Positions 8,505-16,601 of a DNA stretch of 64,000 nt are shown piece by piece. The DNA is from Chitinophagales bacterium. GTDB lineage: Bacteria > Bacteroidota > Bacteroidia > Chitinophagales > LD1. A model generated the notes under the pieces. The model did not search any database. It saw nothing but the letters and a program-made list of their open reading frames with translations, and was not told the DNA's origin. The stretch lies in contig JAEUUZ010000051.1 in NCBI GenBank assembly GCA_016786765.1, positions 62,001 to 126,000 on the forward strand, read 5' to 3'. Both the position numbers and the translations under genes were made by a program. Each line of letters starts with the position of its first letter. Positions within the stretch are counted from its first letter, which is position 1.

Positions 8505-9806
8505 TTAATCGAATTTTCTTCTCTGGAACCAAAGGCTATTGAAAGACAAACCAATCGTGAATCGGTAATAGGTTTCTTTGATAAATGCAGCACTGTTCGG
8601 TACACGGGTACCAACGTCACCCATTAAGAATAGCTGAAAAAAGTCGTTCGTATTTACACGGTCTCGTCCAAATACAAAAGGTAACACAAAACCAAACGTT
8701 CCTCCGTACTCGCTTAATGGTGCGTTATTCACACGAACCTCCGATTTTCCTGCATAAAAACCTGCTTTATACGATATTCGTTTTACAAATTTACCAGTAT
8801 AATCAGGTGTTATGCCCGCACCTAGAGAGAAACGCCAACTGTCCCCTACTGAACCGTAACTCACCGGAGAAGTAAATTTACTCCATTGCGAGAATTTAAA
8901 ATCTGCACCAACAATCCACCAGTTTTCATTACCCACAGTAAACCCAATGCCGAACTGGCTAGGCATACGAATTTTACCCTTCACTTCTGCTTGCTGTAAT
9001 GGAGTATCTACCGGATAATCAACACCGGTTGAAACTGATGTAAAGTAGCGCTCCCACAATGCGTTTACCTTTGCATTAGCGGCAACTCCACTATTGCCGT
9101 ATGCACCGGCCGTAAAAAAGATATCTGTTTTTAAACGATTGGCCTCGGTGTGTTTAATAATTCGCTTTTTGTATTGAATGCCCAAATTATAAAGGAAGCC
9201 ATTCACATTCATGGAAGTGTTGTTGCGGACATTTAAAGCAGAAAGCGAATCGGTAAAAGTGTAGCCCTTGTAATATTCTTGTTTCCCGAAAAGATAGCCC
9301 ACATTGAATCCTATTGAAAAGTCACCGATTCGGTATGCTGAACCCAAGTAAAGTTTATACAATGAACCCTTACCGTTATACTCATTAAAGGTATCTATGT
9401 TTTGCAGTTGAAAACGATAATTGGTTGTTGCAAAGGGTAGTAAGCCCAAGCTAAGCCCCCAACGATCACGTTTCAAAGGTATACCCACTGCAATGTGATT
9501 CAGTGTACCGTAAGTGCCTTTATAGACAGAATCTTTAGTGGTCATCGTTGTGGCATCAATATTGGCTCCTCCTTCAAAGGTGGTCAATGATAACTCGGAA
9601 TAAGATGCAGGATTCTGCACATTCAAACCTACAGCGCTTCTATAGCCTGCAGCAATTTCACCCATAGCTTTATTAGACGAGAACACATCAGAACGCAGAA
9701 AACCTAATCCAAAGCGAGAGTAGGGTGAATTGGTTTGCGCAAAAGTGAAAACGCACAATAGCGAAAACACAGCGGTATATGTTAGTTTATGAAAGTTTGT
9801 TTGCAT
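8505..9806 (-). CDS. Outer membrane beta-barrel protein (porin-like, function unknown)
   Basis: 433 residues with a cleavable signal (ending VFTFAQ) and the opening NSPYSRFGLGFL shared by a widespread family of Bacteroidota barrel proteins. The rest alternates polar and aromatic residues, with a C-terminal strand ending in Phe-rich residues (YYRFTIGLSFNSLWF then a basic tail). Its place between coaX and lptC is typical in this phylum. I infer an outer membrane barrel; transport substrate unknown. It overlaps coaX by 20 bp, so translation is coupled. Confidence 0.8.
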   Translation of the reverse strand: MQTNFHKLTYTAVFSLLCVFTFAQTNSPYSRFGLGFLRSDVFSSNKAMGEIAAGYRSAVGLNVQNPASYSELSLTTFEGGANIDATTMTTKDSVYKGTYGTLNHIAVGIPLKRDRWGLSLGLLPFATTNYRFQLQNIDTFNEYNGKGSLYKLYLGSAYRIGDFSIGFNVGYLFGKQEYYKGYTFTDSLSALNVRNNTSMNVNGFLYNLGIQYKKRIIKHTEANRLKTDIFFTAGAYGNSGVAANAKVNALWERYFTSVSTGVDYPVDTPLQQAEVKGKIRMPSQFGIGFTVGNENWWIVGADFKFSQWSKFTSPVSYGSVGDSWRFSLGAGITPDYTGKFVKRISYKAGFYAGKSEVRVNNAPLSEYGGTFGFVLPFVFGRDRVNTNDFFQLFLMGDVGTRVPNSAAFIKETYYRFTIGLSFNSLWFQRRKFD

Positions 9807-10509
9807 TCAGTTGCAGAATATAGTTTAGGCCCTCAAGAATTAATGAGGGTGTTGCAAAGATGTTATTTTTAAGATGTGAAACCAAAAAAGGTGCATCCCC
9901 ACCACAGATTAGTATGTTAAGATTTTCAAAATCAGCCTCGAATTGAAGAATAAAGCCCTCTATCTCGTTTAATACGGCTCTGTATACCCCCGTTTCAATA
10001 GAGGATTGTGTGTTATGCCCTATCCATTGCACCTCGGCCTTTTGTTCTACAGCCACCAACGGTAGTTGTGCCGTAAATTGGTGCAAGGCCTTAAATCGCA
10101 TATTTATACCCGGAGAAATAGCCCCACCTACAAACATAGCATTATCGCTTACAAGATTGTACGTTATACATGAGCCGGCAGTAATCACTAAACAATTTTT
10201 TTTAGGAAATCGCTTCATTGCACCGGCAACTGCTGCAATTCGATCTGTACCGAGTGTTTCGGGAGTTGTATAGGCAATAGAGAAAGGCAATAAAAGAGAA
10301 TGCGATAAAGGAATAAACGGAATACCATTACTATTCAACCATTCATTTACAGGATGTTGAGGCACAACTGATGAAAGAATAGCAACGTTTACCTTTGAAA
10401 CATCAACAACCTTCAGCTCATCCAAAGACTTTCCCTGCTGCAACAATTCGTTTTCATTAAACAAACCGAACTTCAGCGCAGTATTTCCTATATCGATACA
10501 GAGATTCAC
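9787..10509 (-). CDS. coaX: Type III pantothenate kinase
   Basis: 240 residues. It phosphorylates pantothenate in the first step of coenzyme A synthesis. The ASKHA-fold signatures are visible: the N-terminal phosphate loop CIDIGNTALKFG (Asp6, Gly8, Asn9, Thr10), the ETLGTDRIAAVAGA segment, and the second phosphate site VITAGSCITYNLV. It lacks the P-loop of type I enzymes, and type III is the usual form in Bacteroidota. It overlaps the upstream CapA-fold gene by 4 bp (ATGA) and the downstream barrel gene by 20 bp. Confidence 0.93.
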   Translation of the reverse strand: MNLCIDIGNTALKFGLFNENELLQQGKSLDELKVVDVSKVNVAILSSVVPQHPVNEWLNSNGIPFIPLSHSLLLPFSIAYTTPETLGTDRIAAVAGAMKRFPKKNCLVITAGSCITYNLVSDNAMFVGGAISPGINMRFKALHQFTAQLPLVAVEQKAEVQWIGHNTQSSIETGVYRAVLNEIEGFILQFEADFENLNILICGGDAPFLVSHLKNNIFATPSLILEGLNYILQLNANKLS

Positions 10510-12062
10510 AGTTGCTCTTTAAGCACAATTTCTCTAATTCTTCTACCATCATAATACACCGCAATGAGCGATTGCTTATAGCGAGGTTTTATCGTCCGCA
10601 GATACACATCTTTAATGTGTGCAAAATCAGTCGAATTCCCTAAAAGATACTTGTATGTGCCATTTTCTTGGAGCACTTCATATCCCTTCAAATGTTCGTA
10701 ATAAGTAGTATCAATAGGAATGAGTTTACTTAGCTCGTAGAATTGAATACGATAAATGGTATCGATCACTTTCGAAGCTGTATTTTTAGCTACAGGTGGG
10801 GCCGACTCTTTTAAATTACGTTGATCGAATGGGTTAAATCGATTATTCATTGGAGCATTAGTTAACTGAGCCGACTCCTCAACATCCTCAATAGTAATAT
10901 CCGTAATGTTATACTGAATTTCATCGGAATAACGACCCATCGTGCGTCTGGTATCTAAGCCGTATTTTATCATCTTCTTTTTTTCTGCCTCCGGCAATTT
11001 TTTGAGCACATCGCCTTGTTCAACTGCAGCTACCGGAATGACACGAAGTCGCTTCTTACCATTAATGGTGTCGAAATAGTTCCAAACAGGAATGAATCCA
11101 AAATCGCCCTCTTTTACTTCTCCGGTGAAATTGTTTTTATGAATTTCAATATCCAATAAAGCGCCTGACTTTGTCCTATCATCGTCATAACCGGAAACTA
11201 AATTGCCAAGAGAATAGGCAACCATCCCATTGTGCGGAACAGCCTGATAGTAGTATGGTATCATATCTATCTTTTGAATAGTATTGGGAAAGGTGCCAAC
11301 AATTAAATTTGCGCCCTGCTCAAATACGAATTTGGCTAATTGCTCTTGTGAAAACGAAGGATAATCCTGATAATTTTCGCCCCAATCAAAATACACAATG
11401 ATATAGTCGCAACGCTGATCTCGAGCAATTTTCATATCGCGTTCAATTTGCCCTAAGTCGATTTGATTAACAATATAGTCGAGCGAAACAGATGGGCGCT
11501 TATCAATATTGGCATAATTTAATATAGCTACTTTAAAGCCTTTGCGTTCTACAATTAACGGACAATTTCCTGTTCTTTGAAAATTATCTGTAAACGCTCC
11601 GGTTGTTTGAATATCAAAAACACCAAGTGCTCTTTGTGTGCGAAGAAGTCCTTTCTTATCGATATTAATCGTGTTTTTATTTGCTAAAACACATTGGTTA
11701 ATGCCTGTATATTTGATAGACAAAGCAAACTCATCCGGAGCAGAGTAGGGAGATGCAATATCACCTGTAAAAGACGTTTTCATTTGTGCGATAACTACAT
11801 CGCCTATATTCATTATTGGATTTACATGCCGCAATTCTTGTGAAAAGTCGTATCGATGTTCCAAAGAATCATACGCCTGTCTAATCTGCTCTTCCGTTTT
11901 ATAGATATTTCCGGCAACAACGATGTGCAATGTTCTAAAAGAGTCTACTCTGTCCGGTAAATCGTCTTCATAATCTAAGGCACGTACTTTAACGCCTTGA
12001 GCGTAAACACCTTGAGCAAGTAAGGTTAATAGTATAAAAAATAGATTTCGCATGCTTCTCAT
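10506..12062 (-). CDS. CapA/PgsA-fold protein, metal ligands replaced (possible pseudoenzyme)
   Basis: 518 residues with a signal peptide ending VYAQ. The order of blocks follows CapA metallophosphatase-like proteins: a first strand, AQMKTSFTG, SAPDEFALSIKYTG, LANKN then KKGL.RT, LNYANI, IIVYFDWGENYQDYPS and ANLIVGTFPNTIQ. In active CapA-type proteins these blocks carry GD, NLE, ANNH, HWG.EY and SHPH. Here they read GN (Asn52), QMK (Lys95), ANKN (Asn130), DWG (Asp226) and TFPN (Phe258, Asn260). Nearly all expected metal ligands are missing while the fold pattern persists. A secreted non-catalytic role is inferred. It overlaps its neighbours by 4 bp on both sides. Confidence 0.75.
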   Translation of the reverse strand: MRSMRNLFFILLTLLAQGVYAQGVKVRALDYEDDLPDRVDSFRTLHIVVAGNIYKTEEQIRQAYDSLEHRYDFSQELRHVNPIMNIGDVVIAQMKTSFTGDIASPYSAPDEFALSIKYTGINQCVLANKNTINIDKKGLLRTQRALGVFDIQTTGAFTDNFQRTGNCPLIVERKGFKVAILNYANIDKRPSVSLDYIVNQIDLGQIERDMKIARDQRCDYIIVYFDWGENYQDYPSFSQEQLAKFVFEQGANLIVGTFPNTIQKIDMIPYYYQAVPHNGMVAYSLGNLVSGYDDDRTKSGALLDIEIHKNNFTGEVKEGDFGFIPVWNYFDTINGKKRLRVIPVAAVEQGDVLKKLPEAEKKKMIKYGLDTRRTMGRYSDEIQYNITDITIEDVEESAQLTNAPMNNRFNPFDQRNLKESAPPVAKNTASKVIDTIYRIQFYELSKLIPIDTTYYEHLKGYEVLQENGTYKYLLGNSTDFAHIKDVYLRTIKPRYKQSLIAVYYDGRRIREIVLKEQL

Positions 12063-12718
12063 TCTTCAAAAGTAAACAACTCTTGGTTTTCCACAACTAA
12101 CTTACCCTTATAATTGCCTTTAGCCAATTTAATCATAGCAATAGCAACCGTTTCCGCTTTAACGCCTTTATATTGGGCAAGGGGTCCAACAAACAAAAAA
12201 CTGCATTTTTGAACAAATGCTTGTCCTACACGCTCCATTGGCCTCGACTCTTTCCGTTCCCCTAAAAGAATAGAGGGCTGAAGAATAATATTCGTTGTAA
12301 AGCCTAATCGTGAGATGTCTTGTTCTAGCTTTCCTTTCACTTTACTGTAAAAAATTGAAGAACCAGCATCTGCACCTAAAGAAGAAACTAAAACATGGGT
12401 ATCAACTCCATTCTGTTTAGCGGCCATGGCTACTTCATACGGATAGGTATAATCCACCTTTAAAAAAGCATCTTTCGAACCGGCTTTTCCAATGGTTGTG
12501 CCCATGGCCGAAAAGAGTACATTGCCTATACAATATTCCACATAAGAATCAGGATGATTAAAATCTACAACCGCATTCAATAGTTTATTATGCTTTACCG
12601 CCAAAGGGGTTCGCGTTAACGCAACCACCTTTTCAAAGCTATCATCCTTCAACAGACGAGCTAAACACGCTCCACCTACCAAACCCGTAGCACCTAATAT
12701 CAATGCAGTTTTTCCCAT
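12059..12718 (-). CDS. NAD(P)H-binding atypical short-chain dehydrogenase (HTATIP2/NAD(P)-bd_10 type)
   Basis: 219 residues with a Rossmann start TALILGATGLVGGACL (GxTGxxG, about residues 8-14), a second strand VVALTRTPL, and VSSLGADAGSSIFYSKVKGKLE carrying the Ser and the Y-x3-K pattern. This resembles HTATIP2/TIP30-like and NmrA-like proteins, in which dinucleotide binding is clear but substrates are usually unknown. It starts 1 nt after the desaturase stop codon and overlaps the CapA-fold gene by 4 bp, within a long minus-strand unit. Confidence 0.85.
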   Translation of the reverse strand: MGKTALILGATGLVGGACLARLLKDDSFEKVVALTRTPLAVKHNKLLNAVVDFNHPDSYVEYCIGNVLFSAMGTTIGKAGSKDAFLKVDYTYPYEVAMAAKQNGVDTHVLVSSLGADAGSSIFYSKVKGKLEQDISRLGFTTNIILQPSILLGERKESRPMERVGQAFVQKCSFLFVGPLAQYKGVKAETVAIAMIKLAKGNYKGKLVVENQELFTFEE

Positions 12719-13768
12719 TTATTGGAGATTTTCTTTTAGTGCTTTTTTACGTCTACTGTATTCTCCAAACGAAATCATTCGTTGTTGCTCTTCATCCCAC
12801 AAATTGGCAAAAACAGTTTTAAAACTTTGTAGCAATGTGATTTGATTCACATGTTTTTCAAACAGTGGATTTTCGCGATGGCATTTCGGCAAATTATAAA
12901 ACGGAATTGTTGGACTTAAATGATGAATATGGTGGTAGCCAATATTTCCTGTAAGCCAATGCAAGGCGCTCGGCAAATTATAGAACGTACTTCCCTTAAT
13001 GGCCGCTACCACGTAATTCCAATTGTTTTTTCCGCTCTTATAGATAGTTTCGTACTGATGTTGAATGTAGAAAAACCATAACGCATAGGTGCCGAAGAAA
13101 AACAAATTCACGAACTGTACTACCAAAAACTTTTTAGCGCCTATGAAATATCCCAACAACGCATAAATAGCAACAAAAGCAACATTACTTATTGTGACAT
13201 TGCTGCGTACTTTTTTAAAGTAATCGGTATTCAGTAATGCTAGTCTATTGTAGATTACCACATAGATAAAACCGCCTATAGTAAAGAGATAGAAAGGATT
13301 TCTATACACTCTATACCAAATTCTTTGTGGCTTACTCATAGCAGCATATTCTTTCACCGACTTACAATCGATATCGCCAATATCGCTGTACTCGATTTGA
13401 GCATTATGTGCATGGTGGAAATCGTGCGACTTCGCCCAATACTTGTAAGGAATAATAGTGCACACGCTGCAAATAGAGCCCAGAATATTATTAAACAGCG
13501 AACTTGACGTAAAAGAACGATGTCCGCAATCGTGTTGAATAATGAAAATTCGACCTAATAGAAACCCATTAAACATCCCGATAAGAATGGTAAAGAAGAC
13601 TGAAAAATCAAACAAGTAGAACTGCAACACCCATAAGGCTATGTAAAAAGTGAAACTGTTCACCACTTGTACAATGGCTTTTTTATAGCTTGGCACCTGA
13701 TATTTCTTAATCATACTGTGCCAATTTTTAAAATCGCTCAGAACTTCGTTATAGGTCTCTTGTGTCAT
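12719..13768 (-). CDS. Membrane fatty acid desaturase
   Basis: 349 residues with about four to six membrane helices and the three histidine boxes of di-iron desaturases: HDCGH (79-83), HDFHHAH (115-121) and HHIHH (279-283). It inserts double bonds into acyl chains, probably delta-12/omega-type on membrane lipids, using O2 and an electron donor. The GDID region after box two and the NLPSALHWLTGNIGYHHIHH block fit Bacteroidota desaturases often annotated as fatty acid desaturase family. The gene is first in the minus-strand unit running to lptC. Position specificity cannot be assigned from sequence. Confidence 0.92.
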   Translation of the reverse strand: MTQETYNEVLSDFKNWHSMIKKYQVPSYKKAIVQVVNSFTFYIALWVLQFYLFDFSVFFTILIGMFNGFLLGRIFIIQHDCGHRSFTSSSLFNNILGSICSVCTIIPYKYWAKSHDFHHAHNAQIEYSDIGDIDCKSVKEYAAMSKPQRIWYRVYRNPFYLFTIGGFIYVVIYNRLALLNTDYFKKVRSNVTISNVAFVAIYALLGYFIGAKKFLVVQFVNLFFFGTYALWFFYIQHQYETIYKSGKNNWNYVVAAIKGSTFYNLPSALHWLTGNIGYHHIHHLSPTIPFYNLPKCHRENPLFEKHVNQITLLQSFKTVFANLWDEEQQRMISFGEYSRRKKALKENLQ

Positions 13769-13829
13769 TGTTTGATTTTGTACGAATGTAATTTATTTAT
13801 CAATTAAAAAACGGGAAGATTATATCCTG

Positions 13830-14867
13830 TTATCCTTCCATTTTATTGGCTAACTGCCCACAGGCTGCATCAATATCCTTACCTCGGCTCCTTCTTACTG
13901 CCACTTCAATGCCTCGCTTACGAAGGTAGTCCACAAAGGCATCTCTGCGTTCCTTTTTGGCTCTCTTTAACGTAACGCCCTCTACATTGTTATATTCTAT
14001 AATGTTAACAAAAGCTGGCACCTGGTGATATAAGGAAATTAAATGCTCTGCATCTTCCAAACTATCATTAAAATGATCAAACAAAATATACTCGAATGTA
14101 ATTTTATTGCCCGTTTTCCGATAAAAGTAATTCATGGATTCCACTAACGATTCTAGATTATTAGAACGGTTAATATCCATAATTTGATCACGCTTTTCAT
14201 TCGTAGCCGCATGTAACGAAAGTGCTAAATTGAACTTTTTATTTTCATCGGCCAATCGCACAATCCCTCTGCTAATACCACTTGTAGACACAGTAATCCG
14301 CTTTTGCGACATATTCAACCCCTCCGGAGAAGTAATCAAATAAATACTCTGCAGCACATTATCGTAATTCAACAACGGCTCGCCCATACCCATATAAACA
14401 ATATTAGTCAGCCCCTTACCATTATGGTCTTTAGCGTGTTGGTTCAATAAAACCACTTGATCATAAATTTCAGCTGCCGTTAGATTTCGTTCACGCTTTA
14501 AAAAACCGGTAGCGCAAAAAGCACAACTTAAGGTACAACCCACTTGCGAGGAAACACAAGCCGTTGCCCGCTCCCCATCCGGAATCAGTACCCCTTCCAC
14601 CATTCGACTGTCTTTCAAGCGAATGCCTAACTTTACTGTTCCATCAGAACTCTTTTGGGCTATGCTCTCTTGCAATAAATCGAATGAAAAGTGATTCGTT
14701 AATTCTTCGCGAAACGATTTCGACAAATTCGTCATTTGCTCAAACGATTGAGCCGACTTTTTCCAGAGCCACTCATGTACTTGCTTTGCACGAAATTTTT
14801 CAACCCCAAGTGCAGCAAAAGCCTGCTCCATTTCAGCCTGCGATAATTCCCGAATATCCTGCTTCAT
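13830..14867 (-). CDS. rlmN: Dual-specificity 23S rRNA/tRNA (adenine-C2) methyltransferase
   Basis: 345 residues. A radical SAM enzyme that methylates A2503 of 23S rRNA and A37 of some tRNAs. The cluster motif C-x3-C-x2-C is at Cys111, Cys115, Cys118 (QVGCTLSCAFCATG), followed by MGMGEPLLNYDNV. The catalytic cysteine near the end is in AACGQLA (Cys336). The N-terminal HEWLWKKSAQSFEQMTNL segment is the RlmN accessory domain. Length and all catalytic residues are normal. It is separated from the desaturase by 61 bp. Confidence 0.96.
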   Translation of the reverse strand: MKQDIRELSQAEMEQAFAALGVEKFRAKQVHEWLWKKSAQSFEQMTNLSKSFREELTNHFSFDLLQESIAQKSSDGTVKLGIRLKDSRMVEGVLIPDGERATACVSSQVGCTLSCAFCATGFLKRERNLTAAEIYDQVVLLNQHAKDHNGKGLTNIVYMGMGEPLLNYDNVLQSIYLITSPEGLNMSQKRITVSTSGISRGIVRLADENKKFNLALSLHAATNEKRDQIMDINRSNNLESLVESMNYFYRKTGNKITFEYILFDHFNDSLEDAEHLISLYHQVPAFVNIIEYNNVEGVTLKRAKKERRDAFVDYLRKRGIEVAVRRSRGKDIDAACGQLANKMEG

Positions 14868-14879
14868 AGCGCGAAAATA

Positions 14880-15075
14880 GCAAGAAAAAGGAACTGGTGA
14901 TGTTCAAATTCTCAATTACCAAATTTCAATTTCCAATTTTTCATCCCAAAATTCTCAATTTCAACATCCTCAAATTATCAAATTACCTAATCCCCCATTG
15001 TTAAATCATTTCACTGTTAAATTCAGCATTTTTCGCCATCATCAAATTACCAAATTACCAAATTATCCACCCTCC
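14880..15075. repeat. AT-rich low-complexity repeats of CAAATTAC / CAATTTC type
   Basis: This intergenic stretch between rlmN and the GlcD-type gene is built from degenerate copies of a short word, (C)AAATT(A)(C)C. The best array is at 15042-15065, with CAAATTAC repeated about three times. There is no spacer structure as in CRISPR. Such arrays are frequent between genes in Bacteroidota genomes; their role, if any, is unknown. The promoter for the gene at 15114 probably lies at its right end. Confidence 0.6.
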
Positions 15076-15113
15076 ACGTTGCCTACTTCTAATTAAAAAC
15101 TAATTTTACGACT

Positions 15114-16541
15114 ATGTTTAAAGAATCTGCAACACTCGATTTCCACTATAATAAAATAGATGAAGCCGCTTTGGCATTTTTCCGTTCCATTGTGGGTGAT
15201 GAATTTGTTTTAATCACGGGCGAGCATTACGAAAAATACGCCAAAGACGAAACAGAAAACCTCCGCTTCTACCCTGAAGCTGTAGCCAAACCAAATACCA
15301 CAGCTCAAGTAAGTGCCTTGGTGCGCTATTGCAATGAACATAAAATTCCGGTTTACCCACGAGCAGCAGGAACAGGTCTTTCGGCTAACAGCTTGGCGAT
15401 TTATGGCGGCTTAATGATTACCATCGAACGATTAAACAAGATTATTGAAATCGATGAAAACAACTTGCAAGTTACCACCGAACCGGGCGTTATTACTGAA
15501 TTGCTGCAGAATACGGTAAAAGAAAAAGGCTTGTTCTATCCTCCCGATCCGTCAAGCCGTGGTACCAGTTTTATTGGAGGGAATATATCTTGTAATTCGG
15601 GCGGTCCAAGAGCAGTGAAATACGGTGTAGTAAAAGATTATGTACTGAACCTTGAAGTGGTTTTGCCGAATGGTGAAGTGATGTGGACAGGAGCCAATGT
15701 ACTTAAAAACTCTACCGGCTATAATTTCACGCATTTGTTTGTGGGAAGCGAAGGCACCTTGGGTATTGTCACAAAAATCGTGTTGAAACTCATTCCGCAT
15801 CCTAAATTTAATGTAATTATGTTGGTGCCGTTTACCTCGATGGATCAAGCGAGTGCAGCAGTGTCGGCCATTTTCCGTGCCGGCATTACACCTTCATGTC
15901 TTGAATTTATGGAACGCGATGCTATTGATTGGGTTTGCAATTGGTTAGGTGATGTTACCATTCCTATTGCCGATGATGTGCGCGCCAACTTGCTGATTGA
16001 GCTCGATGGCAACGATATGGATTACATCCAAAAAGAAGCTGAATATTTATATGAAGTACTCACACAATTCGATTGTGGTGAGATTTTATTTGCTGATAGC
16101 GATGCACAGAAAAACGACTTGTGGCGAATGCGTAGAAATGTAGCGAATGCAGTGAAAACAACTTCTGTTACGATTGAAGAAGATACTGTTGTACCTCGTT
16201 TTTATTTACCTGAATTATTGCGCCATATCAAAGAAGTGGGCAAGAAATACAACTTCCGTTCTGTATGTTACGGCCATGCAGGCGATGGTAATGTGCATGT
16301 GCGTATCATCAAAGATGAACTGAGTGACGACTACTGGAAAAACGAAGTACCGAAGGGCGTTCGCGAAATTTTTGAAAAGGTGGTAGCGCTGGGAGGCACT
16401 ATTAGCGGGGAACACGGCATTGGATGGGTACAAAGAAGATTCATGGACATTAAATTCCCGGAGTTTCAAATGGAATTGATGCGCGGTGTGAAAAAAGTAT
16501 TCGACCCGAATAACATTATGAATCCGGGTAAAGTATTCTAA
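15114..16541 (+). CDS. FAD-linked oxidase, GlcD/D-lactate dehydrogenase type
   Basis: 475 residues. An FAD-binding domain (about 40-225, with PRAAGTGLSANSLAIYGG and PPDPSSRGTSFIGGNISCNSGG) is followed by a C-terminal FAD-oxidase domain with CYGHAGDGNVHVRI and GGTISGEHGIGWVQR, the vanillyl-alcohol-oxidase family signatures. Relatives oxidise glycolate or D-lactate in the cytoplasm and pass electrons to quinone. The Cys-rich iron-sulfur partner (GlcF) is not adjacent and is not fused, so the substrate remains open. ATG 15114 sits 246 bp after the divergent rlmN start. Confidence 0.9.
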   Translation: MFKESATLDFHYNKIDEAALAFFRSIVGDEFVLITGEHYEKYAKDETENLRFYPEAVAKPNTTAQVSALVRYCNEHKIPVYPRAAGTGLSANSLAIYGGLMITIERLNKIIEIDENNLQVTTEPGVITELLQNTVKEKGLFYPPDPSSRGTSFIGGNISCNSGGPRAVKYGVVKDYVLNLEVVLPNGEVMWTGANVLKNSTGYNFTHLFVGSEGTLGIVTKIVLKLIPHPKFNVIMLVPFTSMDQASAAVSAIFRAGITPSCLEFMERDAIDWVCNWLGDVTIPIADDVRANLLIELDGNDMDYIQKEAEYLYEVLTQFDCGEILFADSDAQKNDLWRMRRNVANAVKTTSVTIEEDTVVPRFYLPELLRHIKEVGKKYNFRSVCYGHAGDGNVHVRIIKDELSDDYWKNEVPKGVREIFEKVVALGGTISGEHGIGWVQRRFMDIKFPEFQMELMRGVKKVFDPNNIMNPGKVF

Positions 16542-16601
16542 GTCCTTTAAAAATTATTGAATTGGCTATACATACCGCTATAGCTGACGTTGCTATCTTC
16601 C

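Noticed and set aside
14880-15075. CRISPR array or promoter array near rlmN
   Set aside because: Repeated words are short, AT-rich and irregular, with no spacers or cas genes.
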